Source: Alkalibacter saccharofermentans DSM 14828 (GTDB taxonomy: Bacteria; Bacillota; Clostridia; Eubacteriales; Alkalibacteraceae). Taken from it: a DNA stretch of 64,000 bases. The notes under the pieces are model-generated. The model did not search any database. It was not told the origin of the DNA and worked only from the letters and a program-made list of their open reading frames with translations. Below are positions 42,095-50,883 of the stretch, one piece after another (positions within the stretch are counted from its first letter, which is position 1; every line of letters starts with the position of its first letter). The translations under genes and the position numbers were made by a program. Location: NCBI RefSeq assembly GCF_900128885.1, contig NZ_FQTU01000014.1:1-64000 (forward strand), given 5' to 3'.

Positions 42095-43345
42095 ATGGAT
42101 ATGGAAATGGCAGTTTCTTTGGATACGGTATGGGTATTGCTTGGTGCGGTGCTAGTGTTTTTTATGCAAGCGGGGTTTGCGATGGTTGAAACAGGTTTCA
42201 CCAGAGCAAAAAATGCAGGTAACATAATAATGAAAAATATTATGGACTTTTCAGTAGGTTCAATAATCTACTGGGTATTTGGATTTGGAATCATGTTTGG
42301 AGACAGCATAGGCGGGGTCATAGGAAGCCTGGACTTGTTTGTAAAAGGGACGTATGATTTTGGAGTTCCTACTTTCGCATTCCTGATTTTTCAAACGGTA
42401 TTTTGCGCAACGGCAGCTACAATAGTTTCAGGAGCTATGGCGGAAAGGACAAAGTTTGTTTCTTACCTTTCTTACAGCTTTTTCATATCACTGATTATTT
42501 ACCCTATAGTAGGACACTGGATTTGGGGTGGCGGATTCCTTGCAGAATTAGGATTTGTTGATTTTGCTGGATCAACAGTTGTACACTCTGTTGGTGGATG
42601 GGCAGCTCTTGTTGGAGCGGCAGTAATAGGACCGAGAATAGGAAAGTACACAAAAGAAGGAAAAGCGAAGGTTATACCAGGTCACAGCATAACATTGGGA
42701 GCACTAGGAGTATTTATACTTTGGTTCGGATGGTTTGGTTTTAACCCAGGATCTCAATTGGCTGCATCCGGTCTTGAAAATGCTGAAGCTATAGCGAGCA
42801 TATTTATTACCACGAACTTAGCTGCTGCAATGGGCGCAATAATGTCAATGGCAGTTACATGGATAAAATATGGCAAACCTGATGTAAGTATGACTTTAAA
42901 TGGTGCATTGGCAGGACTTGTTGGAATTACAGCAGGAACAGCATCAGTAACACCGATAGGTGCTGCTATAATTGGAGCTATAGCAGGTGTAGTTATTGTA
43001 TTCTCAGTAGAGTTTGTAGATCATGTTCTTAAAATTGACGATCCGGTTGGTGCGGTAAGCGTTCACGGAGTATGTGGAGCTTTGGGAACATTGATGGTAG
43101 GATTTTTCGCAGTAGACGGCGGGTTGTTCTATGGTGGTGGCGCATCTTTGCTGCTGACTCAATTGATAGGCGTATTGGCTGTCGCAGCTTGGACAATGAC
43201 TACGGCATTCATACTCTTTAAATCAATAGACAAGCTTGTAGGACTTAGGGTATCAAGAGAAGAAGAACTGGAAGGTTTGGATATTACCGAACACGGCATG
43301 GAAAGCTATGCAGACTTCCAACTGAAATCAATTATAAAGGAATAA
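42095..43345 (+). CDS. amtB: Ammonium transporter Amt, 416 aa
   Basis: Eleven-helix ammonium channel. FFMQAGFAMVETGFTRAKN at the start, the first twin histidine in TVVHSVGGWAALVGA, GFNPGSQLAA and the second twin histidine in SVHGVCGALGTLMVGFF. ATG 42095 with CGGAGGG is chosen; the longer frame runs through the leader hairpins and is rejected. No cleavable signal peptide is evident. With glnK it forms the usual pair, blocked by P-II when nitrogen is plentiful. Confidence 0.96.
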   Translation: MDMEMAVSLDTVWVLLGAVLVFFMQAGFAMVETGFTRAKNAGNIIMKNIMDFSVGSIIYWVFGFGIMFGDSIGGVIGSLDLFVKGTYDFGVPTFAFLIFQTVFCATAATIVSGAMAERTKFVSYLSYSFFISLIIYPIVGHWIWGGGFLAELGFVDFAGSTVVHSVGGWAALVGAAVIGPRIGKYTKEGKAKVIPGHSITLGALGVFILWFGWFGFNPGSQLAASGLENAEAIASIFITTNLAAAMGAIMSMAVTWIKYGKPDVSMTLNGALAGLVGITAGTASVTPIGAAIIGAIAGVVIVFSVEFVDHVLKIDDPVGAVSVHGVCGALGTLMVGFFAVDGGLFYGGGASLLLTQLIGVLAVAAWTMTTAFILFKSIDKLVGLRVSREEELEGLDITEHGMESYADFQLKSIIKE

Positions 43346-43349
43346 AAAG

Positions 43350-43393
43350 CAAGACATGAGAAAAGCCCTTAATAGGGCTTTTCTCATGTCTTG
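43350..43393. terminator. Bidirectional terminator of amtB and the ACT gene
   Basis: 20-bp perfect stem (43350-43369 / 43374-43393), loop TAAT. Confidence 0.93.
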
Positions 43394-43400
43394 AATTATC

Positions 43401-43835
43401 TCATTCGATAGCAAGCAGCCTGACTTTTGTTATACCCTCCAGACCTTTCAGCTTATCCATAAGCTGGTCCATCGACAGGTTTAGCTCCAGTACATCCAAA
43501 GTAATATTGACGATGGCGCTGTTGTTGATTGGTATATCTTGATTGATGGTAAGTATGTTGGCATTTTCCTCAGCTAATATATTAAGAAGGTGAGACAGGA
43601 TGCCTTTTTTGTGTTCGAGTATAAAGCTGAGGGTCGCCTTTCTTCCCAAGTGATTTGAAGGAGAAAAAATGAAATCTTTGTATTTATAATATGTGCTGCG
43701 GCTTATGCCTACAGCTTTTACTGCATCGCTTATGTTCTTTTGTCTGCCGCTTTCAATTAAGTTTCTTGCTTCCAGAACTTTGTCGTAATACTCCGGAAGT
43801 ATATCTTTACTTACGATTAGGTATTTGGTGAGCAT
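43401..43835 (-). CDS. ACT-domain protein with N-terminal helix-turn-helix (UPF0735/PheB type), 144 aa
   Basis: Residues about 30-55 (KNISDAVKAVGISRSTYYKYKDFIF) look like a helix-turn-helix, and residues 70-144 are an ACT domain (SFILEHKKGILSHLLNILAEENANILTINQDIP). ACT domains bind amino acids. The gene is 13 bases behind thrB, in the thrC-thrB operon, and relatives are often next to hom or thrB. An amino-acid-sensing regulator of threonine synthesis is likely but not shown. ATG 43835 is preferred; the longer frame lies inside thrB. Confidence 0.82.
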   Translation of the reverse strand: MLTKYLIVSKDILPEYYDKVLEARNLIESGRQKNISDAVKAVGISRSTYYKYKDFIFSPSNHLGRKATLSFILEHKKGILSHLLNILAEENANILTINQDIPINNSAIVNITLDVLELNLSMDQLMDKLKGLEGITKVRLLAIE

Positions 43836-43848
43836 GCCTACACATCCT

Positions 43849-44757
43849 TTATAAAATCTCGAAAAAGGCCCCAAAATCATCCACTGGAAGATTAACCAGC
43901 ATCCATCCTTCATCGAGGAGGTATAAATGACTTTTAATTTTAGCCGTGTTCAACATATTGTTTTTGCTTACGCACAAAAGGGCAGGGCCGGAACCACTGA
44001 AGGTACAGCTTAATCCTCCGTTTTTAATGACGGATATCTTGATTGAATCAAAGTTTTTCACCAAGGTTTTTCTTTGATCTTCATACATATGATCTTTGGA
44101 GCCAATAACTATTCCTTCGGCATCTCCAGAAATCAGAGATAAAAGAAGTATTGAGCTGTTGGCTATATTCAAGCTTGCAGTTTTCAAGGACACGCTGTCG
44201 GATATAATTTCACGAGCCTCTCTAGTGGAAATTTCAAACCCTGGGATAATAACGTGAAATTTTAATTCCGAAGATAAAGGAGCTTTTTTACAATAAAAAC
44301 CCGTGTCTGTTTTAGTGCTGACTGTCAGCCCGCCAAAAAAAGCTGGAGAAATGTTATCAGGATGGCCTTCCAGTTCGCATGCGATCTGAAATAACTCATT
44401 TGTATCATAAGGCTCGTCCAATATCAGGTTTGCTCCCATAAGTCCTGCTACTATGCATGAAGCACTGCTTCCAAGTCCCCGACCTGTAGGTATATCTGTA
44501 TTAAATTCGATATACAGGTTCTCAGCATATGAATCATCTTGGTGGTGTTTTTTAAATAGCGCCATTGCAGATTGGTATACAAGATTTTCCTCGTTTTGAT
44601 ACTTTGGATCACATCCCTTATACACCATTTCATCTGATCGTCCAATAGTAAAGCTATTGTACAAGCCAAGGGCTAGTCCGAATGTATCAAATCCAGGCCC
44701 AAGGTTTGCCGATGTTGCCGGGACAGTTACCTTGAAAAGTCTATCTTTATTAATCAT
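43849..44757 (-). CDS. thrB: Homoserine kinase, 302 aa
   Basis: GHMP kinase: FKVTVPATSANLGPGFDTFGLAL at the start, ATP loop PTGRGLGSSASCIVAGLMGAN near residue 90, and the late GGLSCTFSGSGPALLCV. Phosphorylates homoserine for ThrC. Its ATG overlaps the thrC stop (ATGA), so the two are translationally coupled. Confidence 0.94.
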   Translation of the reverse strand: MINKDRLFKVTVPATSANLGPGFDTFGLALGLYNSFTIGRSDEMVYKGCDPKYQNEENLVYQSAMALFKKHHQDDSYAENLYIEFNTDIPTGRGLGSSASCIVAGLMGANLILDEPYDTNELFQIACELEGHPDNISPAFFGGLTVSTKTDTGFYCKKAPLSSELKFHVIIPGFEISTREAREIISDSVSLKTASLNIANSSILLLSLISGDAEGIVIGSKDHMYEDQRKTLVKNFDSIKISVIKNGGLSCTFSGSGPALLCVSKNNMLNTAKIKSHLYLLDEGWMLVNLPVDDFGAFFEIL

Positions 44758-46223
44758 AACAGTATTTCAGTTATGCTTTCCTTCATTTTATGAGAGTCGC
44801 ATACTTTTTTATGTAAATCTTCTGATGTGCACATGGCAATCAGTTCATTGGGCAGGGACAAACCCGTGCTTTCTGACAGCTTTTCAATCAATGTGTAATC
44901 ATCAAGTTCAGACGGACCGAATATGGCTTCGTAAACTGATTTTGTAAACTTGTAAGGGCTGGCGGTTGACAGTATTATATTATAAGTGTTGTCTCCTGTC
45001 TCTAATTTGTAGTCTTCGTATACCTTGCACCCTACTGCAGTATGGGGATCAATTACATATCCGTATTTGTCATAAACATTCTTTATGGTTTTTAGAGTAT
45101 CTTTTTCATCACAGTAATTGCCATAAAAATTCTCGGATATTGTATTTTTGATTTCATCGGATACTTTGTATTTTCCTAGGCTCGATAAGTCGTCCATTGC
45201 TTTTTTTACAAAATCACTATCAAAGTTCGATACGTGGTATAAAAGCCTTTCAAAATTGCTTGAAACCAAAATATCCATGGAAGGGGATATGGTTTTGATG
45301 AAAGGTCGGTTTTTGTCGTATTCTCCGGTTTTGAAGAAATCGAACAAAACATTGTTATCGTTGGAAGCACAAATTAGCTTATTTATTGGCAATCCCATAT
45401 TTTTTGCATAATAGCCTGCAAGGATGTTCCCAAAGTTGCCTGTAGGAACAGTAAAGTTTACAGGATCGTTCATTTTTATTTTTCCAGATTCTACAGATTT
45501 GATATAAGAGTCGAAATAGTAGACTATCTGCGGAACGAGTCTTCCTATATTGATAGAGTTGGCGGAAGAGAGAACGAATCCATTTTTTTTCAACAATTTA
45601 TTATAGTCTTCGTCGCTGAAGATTTCCTTGACTCCCCTTTGCGCATCATCGAAGTTGCCTTCAATAGCAATTACATGAACATTCTCTCCGGATTGAGTCG
45701 TCATTTGTTTTCGCTGTATCATGCTGACTCCGTCATTTGGAAAAAACACAACTATGCTTGTGCCTTTTACATTTGCAAATCCTTCCAAAGCGGCTTTGCC
45801 TGTATCTCCGGAAGTTGCTGTAAGTATGACTATTTCATCATCTACATCTTGAATTTTAGCTGAAGCAGTCAAAAGATGAGGCAGTATGCTCAAGGCTACA
45901 TCCTTAAAAGCCAAAGTTGGACCGTGGTATAATTCCAGAAAATTTAGATCTCCAAAAGCAGCCAAGGGGGTTACTTCCTTGGTGTTGAATTTACCATAGG
46001 ATTGGCTAATCATATCTTTCAAGTCCCCTTGGTCAAACTCGTGGAAATATCTTGAAAGCACCTGGAAACAAATTTCTTCGTAGCTTTTGCCGTTTAAACT
46101 TTCGACTTCTATTTTTGGGAAATCCTCGGGTACAAACAAACCTCCATCTGAAGATATGCCTTTCAGAATAGCTTCAGATGGCATCGCAGTGATATTGGAA
46201 CGTGTGCTGTTGTATTTAAGCAT
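44754..46223 (-). CDS. thrC: Threonine synthase, 489 aa
   Basis: PLP enzyme converting O-phosphohomoserine to threonine. PLP lysine region YHGPTLAFKDVALS near residue 108, LTATSGDTGKAALEGF, VPTGNFGNILAGYYAK, and DPHTAVGCKVYEDYK late. This is the longer type (about 490 residues) with the extra N-terminal part, as in yeast and E. coli. ATG 46223 follows a GGAGG site; an in-frame start five codons upstream is less likely. Confidence 0.95.
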   Translation of the reverse strand: MLKYNSTRSNITAMPSEAILKGISSDGGLFVPEDFPKIEVESLNGKSYEEICFQVLSRYFHEFDQGDLKDMISQSYGKFNTKEVTPLAAFGDLNFLELYHGPTLAFKDVALSILPHLLTASAKIQDVDDEIVILTATSGDTGKAALEGFANVKGTSIVVFFPNDGVSMIQRKQMTTQSGENVHVIAIEGNFDDAQRGVKEIFSDEDYNKLLKKNGFVLSSANSINIGRLVPQIVYYFDSYIKSVESGKIKMNDPVNFTVPTGNFGNILAGYYAKNMGLPINKLICASNDNNVLFDFFKTGEYDKNRPFIKTISPSMDILVSSNFERLLYHVSNFDSDFVKKAMDDLSSLGKYKVSDEIKNTISENFYGNYCDEKDTLKTIKNVYDKYGYVIDPHTAVGCKVYEDYKLETGDNTYNIILSTASPYKFTKSVYEAIFGPSELDDYTLIEKLSESTGLSLPNELIAMCTSEDLHKKVCDSHKMKESITEILL

Positions 46224-46268
46224 TAAAAAAACCTCCATTAAAATTTACTATCGTTGTTGTATTTGTCT

Positions 46269-46298
46269 ATTATCTATGATAAAATGTTTTCGTGTAAA
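46269..46298 (-). promoter_or_regulatory. Candidate promoter of thrC-thrB
   Basis: Minus strand: TTTACA (46298-46293), 18-bp spacer, GATAAT (46274-46269). Confidence 0.45.
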
Positions 46299-46359
46299 AA
46301 ACAAGTGTTTTTAGTATAAATACAAAATAAATAATATAAAGAAATTTTGAGGTGAAGGC

Positions 46360-47592
46360 ATGAAGATAGCACTGCTGGGAATGGGCACCGTGGGTACGGG
46401 CGTATACGAGATAATAAATGAAGAAAAAGGCAATTATTTTGCAAATGCTCAAGAAAAAGTAAATATAAAGAAGGTTTTGGTTAGAGATAAGACGAAAAAG
46501 AGAAAACTGGATGTCTCTGAGGACTTGCTGACAGATTCCTTTGATGAAATTCTTGAGGACCAAGAGATTGAGGCTGTCATCTTCGCCATGGGGGGGATGG
46601 AACCGGAATACAGCTACATGAAGGATGCAATGAGAAACAAAAAACATGTAATTACAGCTAATAAGGCAGTTGTATCTGAATATCTTGACACGCTTTTAAA
46701 ACTTGCCGAAGAAAATAACGTGATGTTTTTGTTCGAGGCCAGTGTGGGAGGCGGAATACCGATAATCACTTCATTGAAGGAAACACTTAAGATCAATCGG
46801 ATAGATGAAATAAAAGGAATACTGAACGGAACTTCAAATTTCATACTCTCTAAAATGTCCAGCGAAGGCAGAGATTTCGATGATGTATTAAAAGAGGCTC
46901 AAGAGCTGGGCTTTGCTGAGGCGGATCCAAGCGCGGATGTTGACGGATTCGATGTTTCCAGAAAACTCGCGATATTGTCATCATTGGCATTTGGATGTCA
47001 TATAAAAGATGAAGATATTTACAAGAGGGGCATCAGAGAGGTTTCAAAATCGGACATGGAAATGTTCGATAATCTAGGGTATGTACTCAAGTATCTTGCA
47101 CATTCAAAAATGGATGATGGTAAATACTGCGCAACGGTAGAGCCTGTGCTCTTGTCGTCAAAGAATATCATGAGCAATGTAAATGAAGAATTCAATATCG
47201 TATCAATCCACGGAAACATTATAGGAGAATTGCAGTTTTACGGCAAGGGAGCAGGGAAAAACGCAACTGCCAATGCAGTAGTTGGAGATCTCTTGTACAT
47301 AATCAACAACTCCGAGAGGCGAGACGACATCATTCTGGATAAAACGGTGGAAAACAAGAAACTGGATATTTTCCAAGGAAAGTATTACTTAAGAGTTGAT
47401 ATAAAAAATCACGAAGAATTTAAAAAAATAATTGATATGATAGATGAGACATCAAGAGTCAAAAAGATGATGGTTGAGAAAAGTCAGATATTCGTAGTAA
47501 CTGAAGAGCTAAGGGCATACACAGTGAATGATCTGGCACAAAGAATTGCAGATATGGGTAATGAACTGTTTTATGCAAGAATAGTTCAATAA
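46360..47592 (+). CDS. hom: Homoserine dehydrogenase, 410 aa
   Basis: NAD(P) fold at the N-terminus (IALLGMGTVGTGVYEII), catalytic/substrate domain with HVITANKAVVSEY, FEASVGGGIPIITSLKETL and ILNGTSNFILSKMSSEG, lysine region near GFAEADPSADVDGFD, and a C-terminal ACT domain (about 335-410) for threonine feedback. Reduces aspartate semialdehyde to homoserine. Divergent from thrC, followed by lysC after 35 bases. Confidence 0.95.
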   Translation: MKIALLGMGTVGTGVYEIINEEKGNYFANAQEKVNIKKVLVRDKTKKRKLDVSEDLLTDSFDEILEDQEIEAVIFAMGGMEPEYSYMKDAMRNKKHVITANKAVVSEYLDTLLKLAEENNVMFLFEASVGGGIPIITSLKETLKINRIDEIKGILNGTSNFILSKMSSEGRDFDDVLKEAQELGFAEADPSADVDGFDVSRKLAILSSLAFGCHIKDEDIYKRGIREVSKSDMEMFDNLGYVLKYLAHSKMDDGKYCATVEPVLLSSKNIMSNVNEEFNIVSIHGNIIGELQFYGKGAGKNATANAVVGDLLYIINNSERRDDIILDKTVENKKLDIFQGKYYLRVDIKNHEEFKKIIDMIDETSRVKKMMVEKSQIFVVTEELRAYTVNDLAQRIADMGNELFYARIVQ

Positions 47593-47627
47593 ATCAGCTT
47601 GAATCATATCCAAGAAAGGAATAACAA

Positions 47628-48836
47628 ATGAAAAACTTAATAGTGCAAAAATACGGTGGTACAAGTGTTGGAGATATAGACAGAATTAAAAATGTCGCTA
47701 AAAGGGTCATAAAGACAAAAGAATCAGGCAACAATGTGGTCGTGGTGGTATCGGCTATGGGAGACACTACAGACGATTTGGTTAAAATGGCTTACAAGAT
47801 TAATGAAAACCCCCATAAAAGAGAGATGGATATGCTTTTGTCCACTGGGGAACAAATATCAATAGCTCTGCTTGCCATGGCCATTCAAAGCATGGGCCAG
47901 GATGTTATATCACTGACAGGTGCTCAGTGCGGGATACTTACATCCTCTAGGCACAGCAAGGCCAAAATAGATGCTATAAATACTGAGCGAATTGAAAAAG
48001 AGCTCAAGGCTGGGAAGATCGTAATAGTTGCGGGATTTCAAGGAATAAACAAGGATCTGGATATAACTACCCTTGGTAGAGGGGGATCAGATACGACAGC
48101 GGTAGCACTGGCTGCTGCTCTAAAGGCAGACAAATGTCAGATTTTCACTGATGTCGATGGAGTCTATACCGCCGATCCGAGAATAGTGCCTAGTGCAAAG
48201 AAGATAAATTCGATTAGCTATGACGAAGTATTGGAGCTGGCGGCTCTTGGTGCTAAAGTGCTTCATCCAAGATCCGTGGAGATGGCCGGAAGGTTCAATG
48301 TAGCATTGGAGGTCAGATCCAGCTTCAATGACAATGAAGGAACTATAATAGGGGAGGTAAACAAAATGGAAAAAGTATTGATCAGGGGCATATCCCTAGA
48401 TGAAAATATCGCAAAAATATCTGTAATGGAGGTGCCGGATAAGCCGGGTATAGCTTTCAATCTATTTTCGCTTCTTGCCAGAGCTGATATCCACGTTGAT
48501 ATGATAGTTCAAAACGTAAATAGGAACAATGTTAACGACATTACATTTACAGTTGCATTGGATGAGCTGCAGACAGCTGTGGATATAGCTCAAAAGTTTG
48601 CATTTGAAGTTGGTGCAGAAAAAGTAGAATACGACAAAGGCGTTGCAAAGCTATCAGTGGTTGGGACTGGAGTTGTTGCTAACGCTGAGGTAGCATCCAA
48701 GTTTTTTGAATCTTTATACGAAATAGGGGTGAACATTCAGATGATTTCCACATCTGAAATAAAGATATCCTGCATAATCAATAAGGATAAAGGAAAAGAA
48801 GCCATGAAGCACATTCATGAAAAATTCGATATGTAA
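47628..48836 (+). CDS. lysC: Aspartate kinase, 402 aa
   Basis: Phosphorylates aspartate, the first step to lysine, methionine and threonine. KYGGTSVGDIDRIKNVAKR at the start, GRGGSDTTAVALAAAL near residue 150, FTDVDGVYTADPRIVP, and two C-terminal ACT domains (MEVPDKPGIAFNLFSLLARADI and SVVGTGVVANAEVASKFFESL). Beta-type single polypeptide length. With hom, thrC and thrB it forms the threonine branch; asd is not here. Confidence 0.95.
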   Translation: MKNLIVQKYGGTSVGDIDRIKNVAKRVIKTKESGNNVVVVVSAMGDTTDDLVKMAYKINENPHKREMDMLLSTGEQISIALLAMAIQSMGQDVISLTGAQCGILTSSRHSKAKIDAINTERIEKELKAGKIVIVAGFQGINKDLDITTLGRGGSDTTAVALAAALKADKCQIFTDVDGVYTADPRIVPSAKKINSISYDEVLELAALGAKVLHPRSVEMAGRFNVALEVRSSFNDNEGTIIGEVNKMEKVLIRGISLDENIAKISVMEVPDKPGIAFNLFSLLARADIHVDMIVQNVNRNNVNDITFTVALDELQTAVDIAQKFAFEVGAEKVEYDKGVAKLSVVGTGVVANAEVASKFFESLYEIGVNIQMISTSEIKISCIINKDKGKEAMKHIHEKFDM

Positions 48837-48849
48837 ATAAATACAAGGA

Positions 48850-48886
48850 AAAATCCAAAGATCAAAAGATGATCTTTGGATTTTTT
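48850..48886. terminator. Bidirectional terminator of lysC and luxS
   Basis: 15-bp perfect stem (48850-48864 / 48870-48884), loop AAAGA, T run on one side and A run on the other. Confidence 0.92.
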
Positions 48887-49362
48887 CAGCTAGGGTAGCT
48901 TAAGTTTTCCTCGGGAATGTCCTTTAACAGATTGTAAAACTCTGCAGCCTCGTTTCTGGCGGTTTCTAAATCCATATCCGAATAATTGCCACACTCTACT
49001 GGGCTTGCGCCAGGCACGGCATCAGTGAAATCCTTGACGAATTGGAACAAGTCCTTGAGAAGAGGAACGATGTCCCTAGATTGATATGAACCCTCTAAAA
49101 TCAGGTAGAAACCGGTTCTGCAGCCCATAGGTCCAAAGTAGACTGTGTGGGATGAGTACATTTCATGGTTCCGCAAAAAAGTCGCACCAAGGTGTTCAAT
49201 TGCATGAATATCACCGGTGCCCAATACTGCATCGACGTTTGGTTTTTTCATTCTGATGTCAAACGTAGTTAAGGTGGTATCTCCAAATTTGTCTATTCGA
49301 GATACATATACACCCTTTTGAAGTTTTTCGTGGTCGACTGAAAAGCTTTCAATTCGTTTCAT
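48886..49362 (-). CDS. luxS: S-ribosylhomocysteine lyase, 158 aa
   Basis: Iron enzyme of the activated methyl cycle. Metal ligands in HAIEHLGATFLRNH (HxxEH), catalytic cysteine in YFGPMGCRTGFYLIL, and the third ligand in VECGNYSDMDLE. It releases homocysteine and DPD, the precursor of AI-2. The start has GGAGG seven bases upstream. Monocistronic. Confidence 0.97.
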   Translation of the reverse strand: MKRIESFSVDHEKLQKGVYVSRIDKFGDTTLTTFDIRMKKPNVDAVLGTGDIHAIEHLGATFLRNHEMYSSHTVYFGPMGCRTGFYLILEGSYQSRDIVPLLKDLFQFVKDFTDAVPGASPVECGNYSDMDLETARNEAAEFYNLLKDIPEENLSYPS

Positions 49363-49427
49363 ATGTAATCCTCCATTTCGTTATTACACAAATTTATACC
49401 CTTGATTTCAAAAGATAATATTTGTTT

Positions 49428-50156
49428 TTAATGATTGATAATTTTTTTTTCGATATACTCAGTTGCTGTAAAGAGCAATAGGCCTAAAATGCTCAAAGTT
49501 AAAATTCCGGAAAACATGCCTATGTAGTCGATTCTCATCATGCTGTCCATGATAAAATAACCGAGACCATATTGGGAACCGAATGTTTCAGAAAAGAAAA
49601 GAACTGCAATTCCCGTTCCCAGTGCGATTCTTATAGAGGATACTAGTGAAGGCAGGCTGTAAGGAGCAAGTACGTGGATGAAAATCTGTGTTTTTGATGC
49701 CCCCAATACTTTCAATGGATAAAACAACGAGGGATTTATGACCCTGACAGTATCTCTGGTATTGACGAGTATCTGAAAAAATATGATTATATATATCATG
49801 GAAATTTTAGTCGCGTCTCCCAAGCCGAATAAAAGCATGAAAATAGGCAAAAGGGCTATCTTGGGAACAGGATAAAGAAGGTAGATTACAGGTGATATCA
49901 AGCTGTCCAGCTTATTATGATAACCCAGCATTATTCCAATAGGCCATGCTGTTAATGCGGCTAACGTTATTCCTAGAAATATTCTCTTTAAGCTGTACAA
50001 ACTGTGCATCAATAGCTTCCCGTTGAAATTTTTTATAGTATTCGATATCACAGGATAGGGAGCAGGCAGTATGTTGCTATCCATCAAAATACTTCCGACT
50101 TGCCATAAAAGAATGAGGAAAACAGCTGCAGCGAAAAGCTTAATAATGTTTTTCAT
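49428..50156 (-). CDS. ABC transporter permease (SsuC/ThiX/TauC family), 242 aa
   Basis: Six hydrophobic segments and the binding-protein-dependent transport motif KVLGASKTQIFIHVLAPYSLPSLVSSIRI near residue 170. This family imports sulfonates, nitrate, thiamine precursors, riboflavin or aromatic compounds. Its start overlaps the ATPase gene by 17 bases, the last link in an eight-gene operon that begins with eetA. It lacks a binding protein next to it; the fitting one is at 60.2-61.2 kb. ATG 50156 has GAGGAGAG at good spacing. Confidence 0.88.
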   Translation of the reverse strand: MKNIIKLFAAAVFLILLWQVGSILMDSNILPAPYPVISNTIKNFNGKLLMHSLYSLKRIFLGITLAALTAWPIGIMLGYHNKLDSLISPVIYLLYPVPKIALLPIFMLLFGLGDATKISMIYIIIFFQILVNTRDTVRVINPSLFYPLKVLGASKTQIFIHVLAPYSLPSLVSSIRIALGTGIAVLFFSETFGSQYGLGYFIMDSMMRIDYIGMFSGILTLSILGLLLFTATEYIEKKIINH

Positions 50157-50883
50157 CAAAATTCTCTCCTCTAACGAGCGTTTCAATTATGCTTAAATGC
50201 TCCAGGTAAATCTTATCGGTCTTCTTATGTCCCTTTGCCTTGTTATTCAATTGCCGGCATTCTCCACGACTTAAGACGACGATGCTGTCAGCTAGATACA
50301 AAGCTTCATCAAGGTCATGGGTGATGATTAGAGTCGTAGGCTTGAATCTTTCATGTAAGGACAAAAACAGATTGTATCCGGACAGCTTGCTAAGGGCGTC
50401 TAGAGAAGAAAATGCTTCGTCCACTAGGAGTATTTCAGGGTTTAATATCATCCCTCTAGCCAGAGCCACGCGTTGTCTTTCGCCACCGCTTAAGTTATTG
50501 GGGTAGCGGTCAGTCAAATGAGAAATCCCAAGATTGTCTACAATTTCTTTAAATAAAGATTCTTTTGGTTGCATTTTTTTTATTTTGCAAGGTAGCAAGA
50601 TGTTGCTTTTAACCTTGAGCCAGGAGTAAAGACCATGATCCTGGGGAACATAGCCTATTTTGAGTTCTTTGTTGCTTATGGGATTGCCCTTTAAGCTGAT
50701 CTTGCCAGAAGTCTTATCTATTATTTGCCCTACTGTCTTTAATAAGGTTGTCTTTCCGATTCCCGAAACTCCAGTGACGCAGGTGATAGAACCTATTTTT
50801 GAAGAGAAGTCTATATTATTGAGTATTTGGTTGGAGTCGATAGTTACATTTAATTTTTCAACCCTGAAGCAATTATCAATCAT
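50140..50883 (-). CDS. ABC transporter ATP-binding protein (SsuB/TauB family), 247 aa
   Basis: Walker A GVSGIGKTT (with Ile in place of the usual Ser/Ala), Q-loop YVPQDHGLYSWLKVKSN, signature LSGGERQRVALARGMI, Walker B ILLVDEAFSSLDA and switch histidine ITHDLDEALYLAD. The Q-loop with LxxWLxVxxN and EAFSSLDA are typical of nitrate/sulfonate/taurine-type importers. ATG 50883 is chosen because it overlaps the ubiX end by eight bases; an upstream start lies deep in ubiX. Confidence 0.9.
   Translation of the reverse strand: MIDNCFRVEKLNVTIDSNQILNNIDFSSKIGSITCVTGVSGIGKTTLLKTVGQIIDKTSGKISLKGNPISNKELKIGYVPQDHGLYSWLKVKSNILLPCKIKKMQPKESLFKEIVDNLGISHLTDRYPNNLSGGERQRVALARGMILNPEILLVDEAFSSLDALSKLSGYNLFLSLHERFKPTTLIITHDLDEALYLADSIVVLSRGECRQLNNKAKGHKKTDKIYLEHLSIIETLVRGENFDEKHY

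Noticed and set aside
46288..46320. Promoter for hom with TATAAA at 46315-46320
   Set aside because: No -35 at acceptable spacing; the A/T-rich region gives such -10-like strings by chance.
46224..46359. T-box or lysine riboswitch in the thrC-hom gap
   Set aside because: No T-box sequence, specifier stem or lysine aptamer core on either strand; the gap is only 136 bases and must hold two promoters.
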